From the NCBI GenBank assembly GCA_913052485.1, contig CAJXDN010000002.1, forward strand, positions 1 through 64,000: a stretch of 64,000 nt of DNA. Direction: 5' to 3'. This stretch comes from an uncultured Flammeovirgaceae bacterium (GTDB lineage: Bacteria; Bacteroidota; Bacteroidia; Cytophagales; MED-G16). The notes beneath the pieces were generated by a model. It saw only the letters and a program-made list of their open reading frames with translations. It was not told where the DNA came from and did no database searches. The position numbers and the translations under genes are program-made. Each line of letters begins with the position of its first letter. Position 1 is the first letter of the stretch. Shown one piece after another: positions 1-7,188 of the stretch.

Positions 1-718
1 CACCAATTTTACAACATAAATCAAATAAAGACTTTGAAATTTGTCTCATTCCCTCCTCACAAATGTGAGTTCCAAAATGATTTTCAAGATGTTGAATAAT
101 TGTCATTATCCCAGAAGTTAAGTAAGGGGATGAGCCGTTATAGGTAGCATATCTATTTAAAATTTGAACCATGTACTTATTAGATATCTCCCTCTCATTT
201 ACTTTATTAAGAGATGAAAACAATTGGAATAATTTAATATTGATAAATGCCTTGACAGTGTCAAAGTTTAGGAATGTGGTCAACTTATTTATTGGCTTCA
301 ATAAAAAAAGTTTATGTATTAAATCATATTTTTTTTTTGACTTTGAAAAATATTGAAGTAGATAATTTTTATTAACTGATAACTTTGTCTCTGCCTCATC
401 AATATATTTACCCTTATCAGAGTATGCTGTAAAAATTGTCCCGTCATCCCAGAAGTACTTACAATGGATATCTTTCTTTTTATAATTAAAATAATTTCTA
501 GGATCCTCACCGTGCATACTAAACAGTTCATCGATTAGGTGAGGCATTGTTAAAAGAGACGGGCCTGTATCAAAAGAAAATTTATTTAACTTGAGACTAC
601 CTAATTTACCTCCGTGGGTATTATTTCTCTCAAATATACTGACTGAGTATCCTTTTTTAATAAGACGAACTGCGGATGAAAGCCCCCCTACTCCAGAACC
701 AATTATAGCAATATTCAT
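1..718 (-). CDS. Carotenoid desaturase (CrtI/CrtD family), N-terminal part, cut by window edge
   Basis: Reading the minus strand from the ATG at 718 gives an uninterrupted 239-codon frame that leaves the window at base 1. It opens with an FAD-binding Rossmann motif (IAIIGSGVGGLSSA), then FERNNTHGGKLGS and SFDTGPSLLTMP, all typical of phytoene/hydroxycarotenoid desaturases; further on it has NRYATYNGSSPY and the start of the EEGMRQI segment seen in flavobacterial members. Family proteins are near 480 to 500 residues, so about half is present. They desaturate carotenoid intermediates at the membrane using FAD. CrtI (phytoene) and CrtD (1-hydroxycarotenoid 3,4-desaturase) cannot be separated on this half; the GPSLLTMPHLIDELF wording resembles the CrtD-like flavobacterial group, but that is from memory. 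Confidence 0.85.
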   Translation of the reverse strand, partial: MNIAIIGSGVGGLSSAVRLIKKGYSVSIFERNNTHGGKLGSLKLNKFSFDTGPSLLTMPHLIDELFSMHGEDPRNYFNYKKKDIHCKYFWDDGTIFTAYSDKGKYIDEAETKLSVNKNYLLQYFSKSKKKYDLIHKLFLLKPINKLTTFLNFDTVKAFINIKLFQLFSSLNKVNEREISNKYMVQILNRYATYNGSSPYLTSGIMTIIQHLENHFGTHICEEGMRQISKSLFDLCCKIG

Positions 719-804
719 AAAATAGATTACGAGTAAAAACTATAAAAAGATCTTTATTAACTCAATAACAAATAGAAATAATGACCGATTAGATGAAATA
801 TAAC

Positions 805-2451
805 TTAATCAGGATTACAATTTGTGAAAATTGGTATAAGAACTTCACTGAGAGAAGAGCCTGACCAAAAAGTACCACATACATATACATTAGCAACGTC
901 CCAGTTACTCAAATCTTGATTAAAGGATGTAGCACCAGAAAACATAAATTGCATAATTGTTACATTACTAACATCCCACATCCTAATATCTCCATCAAAG
1001 GATAAGGCATCAGAAAACATAAGCCTCATGTCAATAACATTTCCAACATTCCAATTTTTTAGATCTTGATTAAATAAGATAGCGCTAGCAAACATCCCAG
1101 ACATATCTGTCACACTACTAACATCCCACTTATCGATATCTTGATTAAATGATGAGGCTTCAGCAAACATAACTTTCATATCTGTTACTTTACTTACATC
1201 CCAACTCCCAATATCTTGGTTAAATGATGTAGCACCATTAAACATTTCACTCATGTCTGTTACACTCAAAGTTTCCCAAGTCCCGATATCTTGATTAAAA
1301 CTTGATGCACCCACAAACATGTAACTAGTTGAGGTAACTTTATTTGTATTAGAACCCCAATCATAGAGCGATTGATTAAATTCTTCGTTATATCCAAACA
1401 TATAACCCATGTCAGTGACATTATTTATATCCCAATCACTTATATCCTGATTAAAAGCCGAACCAAAAAACATTCCACTCATATCTGTTACGTTACTAAC
1501 ATTCCAACTACTTATATCCTGGTTAAAATTTGTCGCTCCCCAAAACATACCACCCATGTCAGTAACATTACTCACATCCCACGAGGATATATCAATATTA
1601 AAGTTACTAGCATCATCAAACATATCTTCCATATCTAAGACATTACTTACGTCCCACGAGGATATATCGCTGTTAAAATTACTAGCATCCTCAAATATAT
1701 CTTTCATATTTATCACATTACTCACATCCCAGTTTGAGATATCACCATTAAAGCCTGTTTTTCTAAACAGTCTATTCATGTCGGTGACAAGTGAAACAAC
1801 ATATTGTGAGAGCTTATCTGGATCCTCAGTCCAAGGGGCTTCAGAAATCAAACTCCTCAAAAGTTCTTCGGATACTATTCTATATTCTTTACCATCAATT
1901 ACACCCCTATCACCAGAAATTCCCCAGTCCTGAGCCTTTATTGTAACACCATTATCATCTAGGTATACAGGATTCAACATAACTCCAAATTCATCTATTG
2001 GAACTCCCTTCCTAGTGGTATTATCCTTATCAATATCGTCGGTGACCCCGTCACCATCTGAGTCAAGTTGAGATGCTGCACATCCATCAGAATTTACTGT
2101 AGTACCTGAGGGCGTGTCAGGACATTTATCGTCGGCATCTGTCACGCCATCATTATCTGCATCTATGTATTCAAACTCAGCAGTTATACTAGTATTAGAC
2201 GTTATCTCAAATGTAAGTGGATTGTTGTTACCACTTTCTCCACCACTCCATTGCTTGAAGCTATAACTAGGTGATGGCACTGCTGTTATTGATACCGTTT
2301 CTCCTTCGTTAAAAGTTCCACCGCTAGGACTTACCGATCCTGTTCCAGGAGGAGTTACTTGTGTCGTGAGAGTGTAAGTCACAGGTGGTACTTCTTCCTC
2401 ACAAGAAATTAATAAAAAAGATATTATAAATAGGTAGTATAGATTTTTCAT
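805..2451 (-). CDS. BspA-like surface lipoprotein: InlB-type repeat, Ca-binding repeats and about 13 DUF285 repeats
   Basis: A 548-residue lipoprotein (lipobox cysteine at residue 17, LLISC). Order of parts: a divergent InlB B-repeat-like domain (about 25-95, with the FKQWSGG core), thrombospondin type-3 calcium-binding repeats rich in DxDxDG (about 96-145), a linker with a YLDDNGVTIKA motif (about 158-205), then about 13 units of 24-25 residues of the form WDVSNVTDMSGMFxGATxFNQDIS, the DUF285 or BspA leucine-rich type, to the C-terminus. No type IX sorting domain is visible, so surface display would depend on lipid anchoring. DUF285 proteins are usually surface-exposed and some bind host or matrix proteins; the ligand here is unknown. 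It is followed downstream by the carotenoid desaturase after 86 nt. Confidence 0.85.
   Translation of the reverse strand: MKNLYYLFIISFLLISCEEEVPPVTYTLTTQVTPPGTGSVSPSGGTFNEGETVSITAVPSPSYSFKQWSGGESGNNNPLTFEITSNTSITAEFEYIDADNDGVTDADDKCPDTPSGTTVNSDGCAASQLDSDGDGVTDDIDKDNTTRKGVPIDEFGVMLNPVYLDDNGVTIKAQDWGISGDRGVIDGKEYRIVSEELLRSLISEAPWTEDPDKLSQYVVSLVTDMNRLFRKTGFNGDISNWDVSNVINMKDIFEDASNFNSDISSWDVSNVLDMEDMFDDASNFNIDISSWDVSNVTDMGGMFWGATNFNQDISSWNVSNVTDMSGMFFGSAFNQDISDWDINNVTDMGYMFGYNEEFNQSLYDWGSNTNKVTSTSYMFVGASSFNQDIGTWETLSVTDMSEMFNGATSFNQDIGSWDVSKVTDMKVMFAEASSFNQDIDKWDVSSVTDMSGMFASAILFNQDLKNWNVGNVIDMRLMFSDALSFDGDIRMWDVSNVTIMQFMFSGATSFNQDLSNWDVANVYVCGTFWSGSSLSEVLIPIFTNCNPD
860..1790 (-). repeat. Tandem coding repeats of about 75 nt (DUF285 units)
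   Basis: Within the BspA-like gene, about 13 tandem units of 72-75 nt encode WDVSNV-type segments. Some neighbours are nearly identical at the DNA level: the strings around 1570-1610 and 1650-1690 both contain cccacgaggatatatc and ttactagcatc. This points to recent unit duplication, whereas the outer units have diverged. Confidence 0.8.
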
Positions 2452-2595
2452 GCTTTGTATTTATTTATTTTTAAATAAATAATCAATCAAAAAGATAGGT
2501 TTGAAAAACCTCTAAAAATAAAATAATAGTCAAAAATTTTATAATCTTTAATAATCATCTGACGTAATAAAGAGGTATAATAAAAATTAATATTT

Positions 2596-3039
2596 ATGAA
2601 TAAATTCAAAATCCTTGTAATGATTATGTTATTATCATGTAATAACTACTCAGATGATAACTACCAACCTATTAATAATTCAACTGACGATAATACTATT
2701 TATGTTACATCTTCTAGTGGTAACAGCTATAATTCCACCCCCTCAAGTAATAGTGATTATTTTTTGAGTGGTAACGATAAAAACGGAAGAGTGTCAGGAG
2801 GAGATCCAAGTATTTCGTTTAATGTAGATGATGTAGTAATATTTGATGTTAGTGCATCGGGACATCCTTTTTATATTAAGACAGTACAGGGAACAGGTAC
2901 TGAAAATTTAGCTGAAAACGTAAATAATAATGGTACAACAAATGGCACTATTAGATGGACTCCAAATGAACCAGGTACATACTATTACCAGTGCTCAGTT
3001 CATAATAATATGTATGGTGTTATAACAATTGTGGAGTAG
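2596..3039 (+). CDS. Lipoprotein with type I copper (cupredoxin) domain
   Basis: A 147-residue protein with a lipobox at MLLSC (Cys15), a Ser/Asn-rich spacer to about residue 60, and a C-terminal cupredoxin fold. The four expected type I copper ligands are present: His90 in ASGHPFYIK, then Cys133, His136 and Met139 in YYQCSVHNNMYG. Such proteins are plastocyanin-like electron carriers, or related domains in blue-copper proteins. It stands alone between a divergent gene and its own terminator; no oxidase or reductase lies beside it, so the redox partner is unknown. The lipid anchor puts it on a periplasmic or outer-membrane face. Confidence 0.85.
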   Translation: MNKFKILVMIMLLSCNNYSDDNYQPINNSTDDNTIYVTSSSGNSYNSTPSSNSDYFLSGNDKNGRVSGGDPSISFNVDDVVIFDVSASGHPFYIKTVQGTGTENLAENVNNNGTTNGTIRWTPNEPGTYYYQCSVHNNMYGVITIVE

Positions 3040-3060
3040 TTATAATATATCAATTACTAA

Positions 3061-3093
3061 AAGCTAGTTATTAATTTAACTAGCTTTTTTTTA
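3061..3093 (+). terminator. Intrinsic terminator after the cupredoxin gene
   Basis: An 11-bp perfect stem (aaagctagtta / taactagcttt, 3061-3071 with 3078-3088), a 6-nt loop ttaatt, and a run of eight T at 3086-3093. It lies 21 nt after the cupredoxin stop. It is the only strong stem-plus-T-run I found in the window. Confidence 0.9.
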
Positions 3094-3171
3094 TTATAGA
3101 CATACTAGATTACTGTCAACATCATCATTAAAATTAAAATATTTCTTTTCATTATAATCCTCACTCTTATC

Positions 3172-3510
3172 TCAGTGAGACAATGAATTATAAAATATCA
3201 TTATATTTAAAAATAAATATGTTATTGCCGGTAAGACATCTACAATATTGTCTTTGATTTTTATCCGAATTAAAATTGCCGCTGTCATCATCATAATAAA
3301 ACAGAACGATGTCAGTATTAATAAAATATCTATTTTAAGTCCTATCAATAGTCCTACTCCACCTAGTAATTGTAGGAAACCTACCAATTTTCTTTGATTA
3401 TTATATCCCCAACGATCATACTCTGATTTCATTCTTCTTGATATAAATGAGCTGTATCCGTAGACAATAAATGATATAGCAGTAAATACGGTAACTAAAG
3501 TTAAATTCAT
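3172..3510 (-). CDS. DoxX-like small membrane protein (second of tandem pair)
   Basis: 112 residues with four predicted membrane segments (about 4-22, 42-60, 63-84, 92-109). The layout, with a short basic loop (SRRMKSEYDRWGY) after the first helix and the second helix beginning LVGFLQLLGGVGLLIGL, matches DoxX-like proteins. It resembles the upstream neighbour (3514-3858) in length, helix layout and the Y(D)xWGYxxxxR(K/N) loop, so the two are likely paralogues or a heterodimer. The 3-nt gap indicates co-transcription. Molecular function is not established for this subgroup. Confidence 0.7.
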   Translation of the reverse strand: MNLTLVTVFTAISFIVYGYSSFISRRMKSEYDRWGYNNQRKLVGFLQLLGGVGLLIGLKIDILLILTSFCFIMMMTAAILIRIKIKDNIVDVLPAITYLFLNIMIFYNSLSH

Positions 3511-3513
3511 TAA

Positions 3514-3858
3514 TTAAATCAAACCACTATTGAAAGCAGATATATATAATGACATCAATAAAAAAATTAATGATGGTAGTAACTTAGAGATGGGATTTTT
3601 AATTTTAAGATGAGACAACTGAGCACAAAACATAAAAAAAGCCATAGATACAGAACCAAACAGGATTAAATCATTATACCAGATACCTGCTAATAGTAAA
3701 ACAGATGATGAAATCTTAAAGGCACCAACAAAATTTCTAAGGAGATCTGAATACCCAAATTCATTAAACTCTTTCACTACATTATCATACCTCAAAGTCC
3801 AAACAAAAAATACTGATACTGCTACAATTAATTGAAAAGCTGCTGAAAGTTCTAACAT
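3514..3858 (-). CDS. DoxX-like small membrane protein (first of tandem pair)
   Basis: 114 residues, four predicted membrane segments, with the loop RYDNVVKEFNEFGYSDLLRNFVG followed by a small-residue-rich second helix (KISSSVLLLAGIW), as in DoxX-like families. It precedes a similar gene by 3 nt and follows a flavodoxin-fold oxidoreductase by 71 nt on the same strand. DoxX family members are linked to quinone or thiol redox in membranes; that the flavoprotein and these two work together is an inference from adjacency. Confidence 0.7.
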   Translation of the reverse strand: MLELSAAFQLIVAVSVFFVWTLRYDNVVKEFNEFGYSDLLRNFVGAFKISSSVLLLAGIWYNDLILFGSVSMAFFMFCAQLSHLKIKNPISKLLPSLIFLLMSLYISAFNSGLI

Positions 3859-3929
3859 ATATTTTGTCTTTTTTACTGAATATTAACTGTCAAATAACAA
3901 GTATTTATAACTATAATCAAAGAATAACA

Positions 3930-4505
3930 TTAAATTTTTAGATCTTTTCTGACATCTTTTCTGACAATATCTAGATACCTCATCCTCTTCTTATCTGTTG
4001 TAAAGGGAACTGACCAAAACTGTTTTGTTTTATACCATAAAGATAACTTCCAACCAAAAACAAAGCTATAAACACCCATAACAAGTCTTAATTTAATTGA
4101 ATTTAAATACAGTGTCATGACAGGTAAAGAAGGTGCACCATGCGTCATGTACGTCCTTATCTCTTTATCTTTTAAGTATGATTTAGGGTATGCATAAATT
4201 TTAGTGATATTAACAAAATCGAAAGCAAACCCAGGGGTAAATATAAAATCGAAAAACATTTCCATTCTTGGTGTTAATCTGAACCACCATACTGGTGATA
4301 TGAAATATATCCTATTTGACCATGTAATTAGCTTTTGATACTTTTCAATTATTTCTTTTTTAGGATCTGAGAATGGTTCATTGTACAGGTCAATTATCTC
4401 TAAGTTTTCATCTGACTTTTCAATCTCTCCCTTAATTGTCTTAAAAATACCGTTGTAACAGAATGACTTCTTGTCTGGATGTCCAATTACTATTAGATTA
4501 TTCAT
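3930..4505 (-). CDS. NAD(P)H:quinone oxidoreductase-like flavodoxin-fold protein
   Basis: 191 residues. The start MNNLIVIGHPDKKSFCYNG and the central FISPVWWFRLTPRMEMFFDFIFTPGFAF fit the Flavodoxin_2 family (NQO1, MdaB, KefF type), which binds FMN or FAD and reduces quinones with NAD(P)H by two electrons. The length is right for the family. Soluble and cytoplasmic, with no signal peptide. It heads a small minus-strand group with two DoxX-like membrane proteins. The substrate cannot be told from sequence. Confidence 0.8.
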   Translation of the reverse strand: MNNLIVIGHPDKKSFCYNGIFKTIKGEIEKSDENLEIIDLYNEPFSDPKKEIIEKYQKLITWSNRIYFISPVWWFRLTPRMEMFFDFIFTPGFAFDFVNITKIYAYPKSYLKDKEIRTYMTHGAPSLPVMTLYLNSIKLRLVMGVYSFVFGWKLSLWYKTKQFWSVPFTTDKKRMRYLDIVRKDVRKDLKI

Positions 4506-4652
4506 ATAAAGAAACTGAGTTATTGAAAATATTTGTAAAAAATTTACACATTATTATATTTTCAGTTACCCACTAATGTACGGCAAATAGTATCAAATAG
4601 ATTTGATCTTGATTATGATATTTCCTATTTAATTGGAATGGAGTTAAATGAT

Positions 4653-4874
4653 CTATAAAAATCTTTTGATCATCACATAAGCTAGAAGCACAAAAAATAA
4701 AATTATAGAACCCCATATAATTAAAGATATAAATTTAATCTCCAGGATATTCGTTGGTAGGAAAATAGCAGATACAATGACGATGAGCATGCATATTGAC
4801 ATTACTTTGGCAATGCCTTTCGGTTCTTCTTTCCATCCTAACGACTTAATAATAGAGCTCTCCCAAAACTTCAT
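4653..4874 (-). CDS. Small membrane protein, unknown
   Basis: 73 residues: a short amphipathic N-terminus (MKFWESSIIKSLGWKEEPKG) and two membrane segments (about 22-40 and 46-66), ending in a basic tail. I do not recognise the family. It is separated from neighbours by 147 nt downstream and about 100 nt upstream. ATG start; initiation context is AT-rich without a Shine-Dalgarno, as elsewhere here. Confidence 0.55.
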   Translation of the reverse strand: MKFWESSIIKSLGWKEEPKGIAKVMSICMLIVIVSAIFLPTNILEIKFISLIIWGSIILFFVLLAYVMIKRFL

Positions 4875-4976
4875 GTTATGAACTTAATTATTTTAAAATA
4901 ATTTTTTATGATATTAATAAATATTTTTTTTATCTCCTGACTCTCTTCGAGTATAATTCAGATATTTATAATAAAA

Positions 4977-5054
4977 TTATAGTCTAAAAAATATAAATGC
5001 GATAGCGGTGATGATTACGATTATTCTAACTAAAAGCTTAAATTTTAGGAACAA
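4977..5054 (-). CDS. Possible 25-residue membrane peptide (TTG start)
   Basis: From a TTG at 5054 the minus strand encodes 25 residues: a basic start (FLKFKLLVR), one hydrophobic stretch (IIVIITAIAFIFF) and an Arg-Leu end. The charge and hydrophobicity pattern is that of a single-span peptide, and the region already holds several tiny membrane genes. No ATG is available and the frame is short, so this may be chance in AT-rich DNA. Confidence 0.22.
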   Translation of the reverse strand: MFLKFKLLVRIIVIITAIAFIFFRL

Positions 5055-5164
5055 AATGACTTAACATCAGATATATTTATCTTAGAAAAAGAAAAGATTT
5101 TCAGGCTTTGAATGGAGCTAAAAAGAAAAATAATGATCGTAAAGTTCTTATCTTAACTTTTTAA

Positions 5165-5233
5165 TTAACAGTCGCAGCAAGTACAGTCATTGCAGCTACT
5201 GACACATTCGCAATTTTTACATTCACAATTCAT
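5165..5233 (-). CDS. 22-residue cysteine-rich peptide, metallothionein-like
   Basis: The minus strand from ATG 5233 to TAA 5165 encodes 22 residues, nine of them cysteine (positions 3, 5, 8, 10, 14, 17, 19, 20, 22), spaced as CxCxxCxC then CxxCxCCxC. Other residues are mostly Asn, Glu, Asp, Ser and Thr, with one Lys. CxC clusters with no hydrophobic core are the hallmark of metal-thiolate peptides; nine cysteines is also the number in the three-metal beta domain of animal metallothionein, a comparison of composition and not of homology. There is no signal peptide, so it would act in the cytoplasm. A good Bacteroidota promoter sits directly upstream. I know of no named family for it. Confidence 0.6.
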   Translation of the reverse strand: MNCECKNCECVSSCNDCTCCDC

Positions 5234-5237
5234 AAAT

Positions 5238-5268
5238 TAAATATACCGAAAAACAATTATTAGCACAA
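5238..5268 (-). promoter_or_regulatory. Bacteroidota-type promoter before the cysteine-rich peptide
   Basis: On the minus strand: TTG at 5268-5266, a 20-nt spacer, then TATATTTA at 5245-5238, seven of eight matches to the -7 consensus TAnnTTTG. The box ends 4 nt before the ATG at 5233, so the transcript would start at or next to the start codon. Confidence 0.45.
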
Positions 5269-5303
5269 ATCGTCAATTAAATATAAGAAAATAAGATATT
5301 TAA

Positions 5304-5534
5304 TTATTCGAATATAATTTTAGATATAAAGTTTGAGATATAAACTGATACAGCGAAAGCTATAAGCATTGGAATAACTTTAAATGCATTATTATTTTTT
5401 ATTTTAAAGAATTTACCTAGTGACTTTTCTTTTGTATTAAACTTAGGGTTATTGAGATTAAGAAAAATAGAAAATGAAACGAAATAAACAGACATAAAGC
5501 TTAACAATAACGATAACCTGATTAAAATTTCCAT
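5304..5534 (-). CDS. Small membrane protein, unknown
   Basis: 76 residues from the ATG at 5534; a TTG two codons upstream is less likely. Two membrane segments (about 3-27 and 52-72) flank a basic soluble loop (NNPKFNTKEKSLGKFFKIKNNN). Family not recognised. It lies just upstream of the cysteine-rich peptide on the same strand, with 70 nt between, but the promoter in that gap suggests the peptide has its own transcript. Confidence 0.5.
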   Translation of the reverse strand: MEILIRLSLLLSFMSVYFVSFSIFLNLNNPKFNTKEKSLGKFFKIKNNNAFKVIPMLIAFAVSVYISNFISKIIFE

Positions 5535-5576
5535 TGACAATATTATTTACAATATGTTTTCATCTCTTAGCATATT

Positions 5577-5699
5577 TTAGAAAGGAACTAATTCACTCAA
5601 TCTAATATCAAACCAACCAATAAAACCAAAGAGTATTGATACTATTACAAGTATTATTATATGCCAGCTATACTTTTTTAAAATATGGATTAATTTCAT
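5577..5699 (-). CDS. 40-residue single-span membrane protein
   Basis: From ATG 5699: a basic N-terminus (MKLIHILKKYSW), one strong hydrophobic segment (about 13-30) and an acidic tail (DIRLSELVPF). It ends 42 nt before the next small membrane gene on the same strand. The charge layout and clear ATG make it a plausible real gene; no family recognised. Confidence 0.42.
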   Translation of the reverse strand: MKLIHILKKYSWHIIILVIVSILFGFIGWFDIRLSELVPF

Positions 5700-5745
5700 T
5701 AATTTTTGATATTAAAACTATATTTAAAAAAACTAATTTCAAATA

Positions 5746-6276
5746 ATGAAAAAATTAAAAAATTTTAAAAAAATTGTACTCCTTCTTATATCTGTTATTT
5801 TTTTCGGATGTGATAAACAATCAAAAAGTTTTATTGTTGGTTATGAAATGGAGGGAGAAAATAGGATTAACGTAGAGAAGGGTGATAAGAGCTCACTTGA
5901 AATTATTGAGAAATATTTTGAGGGATACAATAATAAAGACATGGGAGTTGTAGAAAGCTTAGAACACGAAGACTTTCTAGGATATAGCCATACTGGTCAG
6001 GTTGTGAGTGGAAGTAAAGAACATATTGAGATGTCACAGCAATTTCTAGATACATACGATAATGCTAGGTGGGATATTATCTGGTCAATTTCCGCTGATA
6101 TAAAATTTGAGGACAAACCAACCGAGAACTGGGTGACAACGTGCCTAAATATAAGTTTTGGAGAAGGTGAGGAAAGAAAAAACTTTCAGAGAATTTTTGA
6201 TGCTCAGATAATAGATAATAAGATTAAAAAAGCTTTTCTGTACCAGAGAACATTAGCAGAGTCTGAAATAAATTAA
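5746..6276 (+). CDS. SnoaL/NTF2-like lipoprotein
   Basis: 176 residues. Basic N-terminus, hydrophobic stretch and lipobox FFGC (Cys22) mark a lipoprotein. From about residue 50, EIIEKYFEGYNNKDMGVVESLEHEDFLGYSHTGQVVSGSKEHIEMSQQF is the first half of an NTF2/SnoaL cone fold, and the C-terminal part gives alternating strands. These domains bind small ligands or have lost catalysis; the ligand is unknown. It is the only plus-strand gene between 3.1 and 13.4 kb. Two more SnoaL-like lipoproteins occur at 10193 and 10899. Confidence 0.7.
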   Translation: MKKLKNFKKIVLLLISVIFFGCDKQSKSFIVGYEMEGENRINVEKGDKSSLEIIEKYFEGYNNKDMGVVESLEHEDFLGYSHTGQVVSGSKEHIEMSQQFLDTYDNARWDIIWSISADIKFEDKPTENWVTTCLNISFGEGEERKNFQRIFDAQIIDNKIKKAFLYQRTLAESEIN

Positions 6277-6294
6277 TTATGGTATAAGTATATA

Positions 6295-6471
6295 CTAACC
6301 TTTATTTTTTTTATTGTGTACATACTGACTTACAGATAGTATCATTAGTGATATTAGAAGTAACATATTAGGTATATCACCAAAAATCCAGTATGAGTCA
6401 TCTTTAATTACAAAATAAAAATTTACAAGTATCAGTATGAAGATTATACTATATCCGACAACATAAAACAT
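6295..6471 (-). CDS. 58-residue two-span membrane protein
   Basis: ATG 6471 to TAG 6295. Two hydrophobic helices (about 4-22 and 33-48) are joined by the polar hairpin IKDDSYWIFGDIPN, and the end is basic (HNKKNKG). It fills the otherwise empty 310-nt gap between the SnoaL-like gene and the next lipoprotein. Family not recognised. Confidence 0.5.
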   Translation of the reverse strand: MFYVVGYSIIFILILVNFYFVIKDDSYWIFGDIPNMLLLISLMILSVSQYVHNKKNKG

Positions 6472-6586
6472 ACACTAAATATATCAATGAATATCTATAA
6501 CTAAATGATGAATTTAAAAATGTTATAATATTAGAAAATCATATCTCTAAATAATAGCATTTAGTATGGTTGAAATATTAAATTAT

Positions 6587-7081
6587 TTATTCTGGAGTGC
6601 TTCTAGAGTATGAGAACCCGCCCTTTTGACCACTTGACCACGAGGTGAATCTGACGCTTAAATAAATATCATCTTGAATTAAGTGAAGTACTAGATTCTT
6701 TCCTACAACACCTTTTGGACTACCAACTGCAGATCTGAACTTACTAAAATTTAGAGAACCAATATCGTCTAAAGATCCAATTGCCCACTCCGTACCTACA
6801 GGACTACTATTTTTATCTGATATATTTTCCTTGGCAATATTATAAATTTGACCGCCATCATTTCCTCTAGTTATCCACACATTGTCAGTTATTCTATCTT
6901 GATTTGATTGCAGACTAGGATCAGCTCCATCAGATTTCTCAAAATTTAATAGGTCTCCAGTCCATGTTACATAGGAATTATTAGTATTATCTTGATTGTC
7001 ATCTACCTGTTCGGTCTCATCTGAACAAGATACGATGAGTAGTGAGAGAGTTAATAAGTAAATATAGTTTCTGATTTTCAT
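6587..7081 (-). CDS. Lipoprotein of unknown function
   Basis: 164 residues from the ATG at 7081, chosen over an ATG 11 codons upstream because it places a normal signal peptide first (MKIRNYIYLLTLSLLIVSC, lipobox Cys19). After an acidic Asn-rich linker comes a compact domain with NFEKSDGADP, NQDRITDNVWITRGNDGG and a final FTSWSSGQKGGFSYSRS. I have the impression that this domain recurs in marine Bacteroidota, but I cannot name it. Gly and Ser richness and regular hydrophobics suggest a beta sandwich. Confidence 0.6.
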   Translation of the reverse strand: MKIRNYIYLLTLSLLIVSCSDETEQVDDNQDNTNNSYVTWTGDLLNFEKSDGADPSLQSNQDRITDNVWITRGNDGGQIYNIAKENISDKNSSPVGTEWAIGSLDDIGSLNFSKFRSAVGSPKGVVGKNLVLHLIQDDIYLSVRFTSWSSGQKGGFSYSRSTPE

Positions 7082-7188
7082 ATTGATCTTTTTATCTATA
7101 TATACTTCCATCATAATTAAATGTTTCTTAATTAGAATTAAAATTAATAAAGACTATTATATCACTTCTCAAAGTTTTAAAAATTAAA

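Noticed and set aside
1372-1933. Plus-strand open frames opposite the BspA-like gene
   Set aside because: They arise from the repeated DUF285 codons read in antisense; their Ser/Thr/Ile repeats mirror the real repeat and have no independent start signal.
2503-2518. Small inverted repeat aggttt-gaa-aaacct
   Set aside because: Only 6 bp, in a divergent promoter gap where no terminator is needed; expected by chance.
5065-5163. Plus-strand frame ending RKDFQALNGAKKKNNDRKVLILTF
   Set aside because: It looks protein-like and basic, but has no ATG, GTG or TTG at a sensible position after the upstream stop except deep inside, and I cannot match it to a family; it may be a gene remnant but the evidence is too thin.
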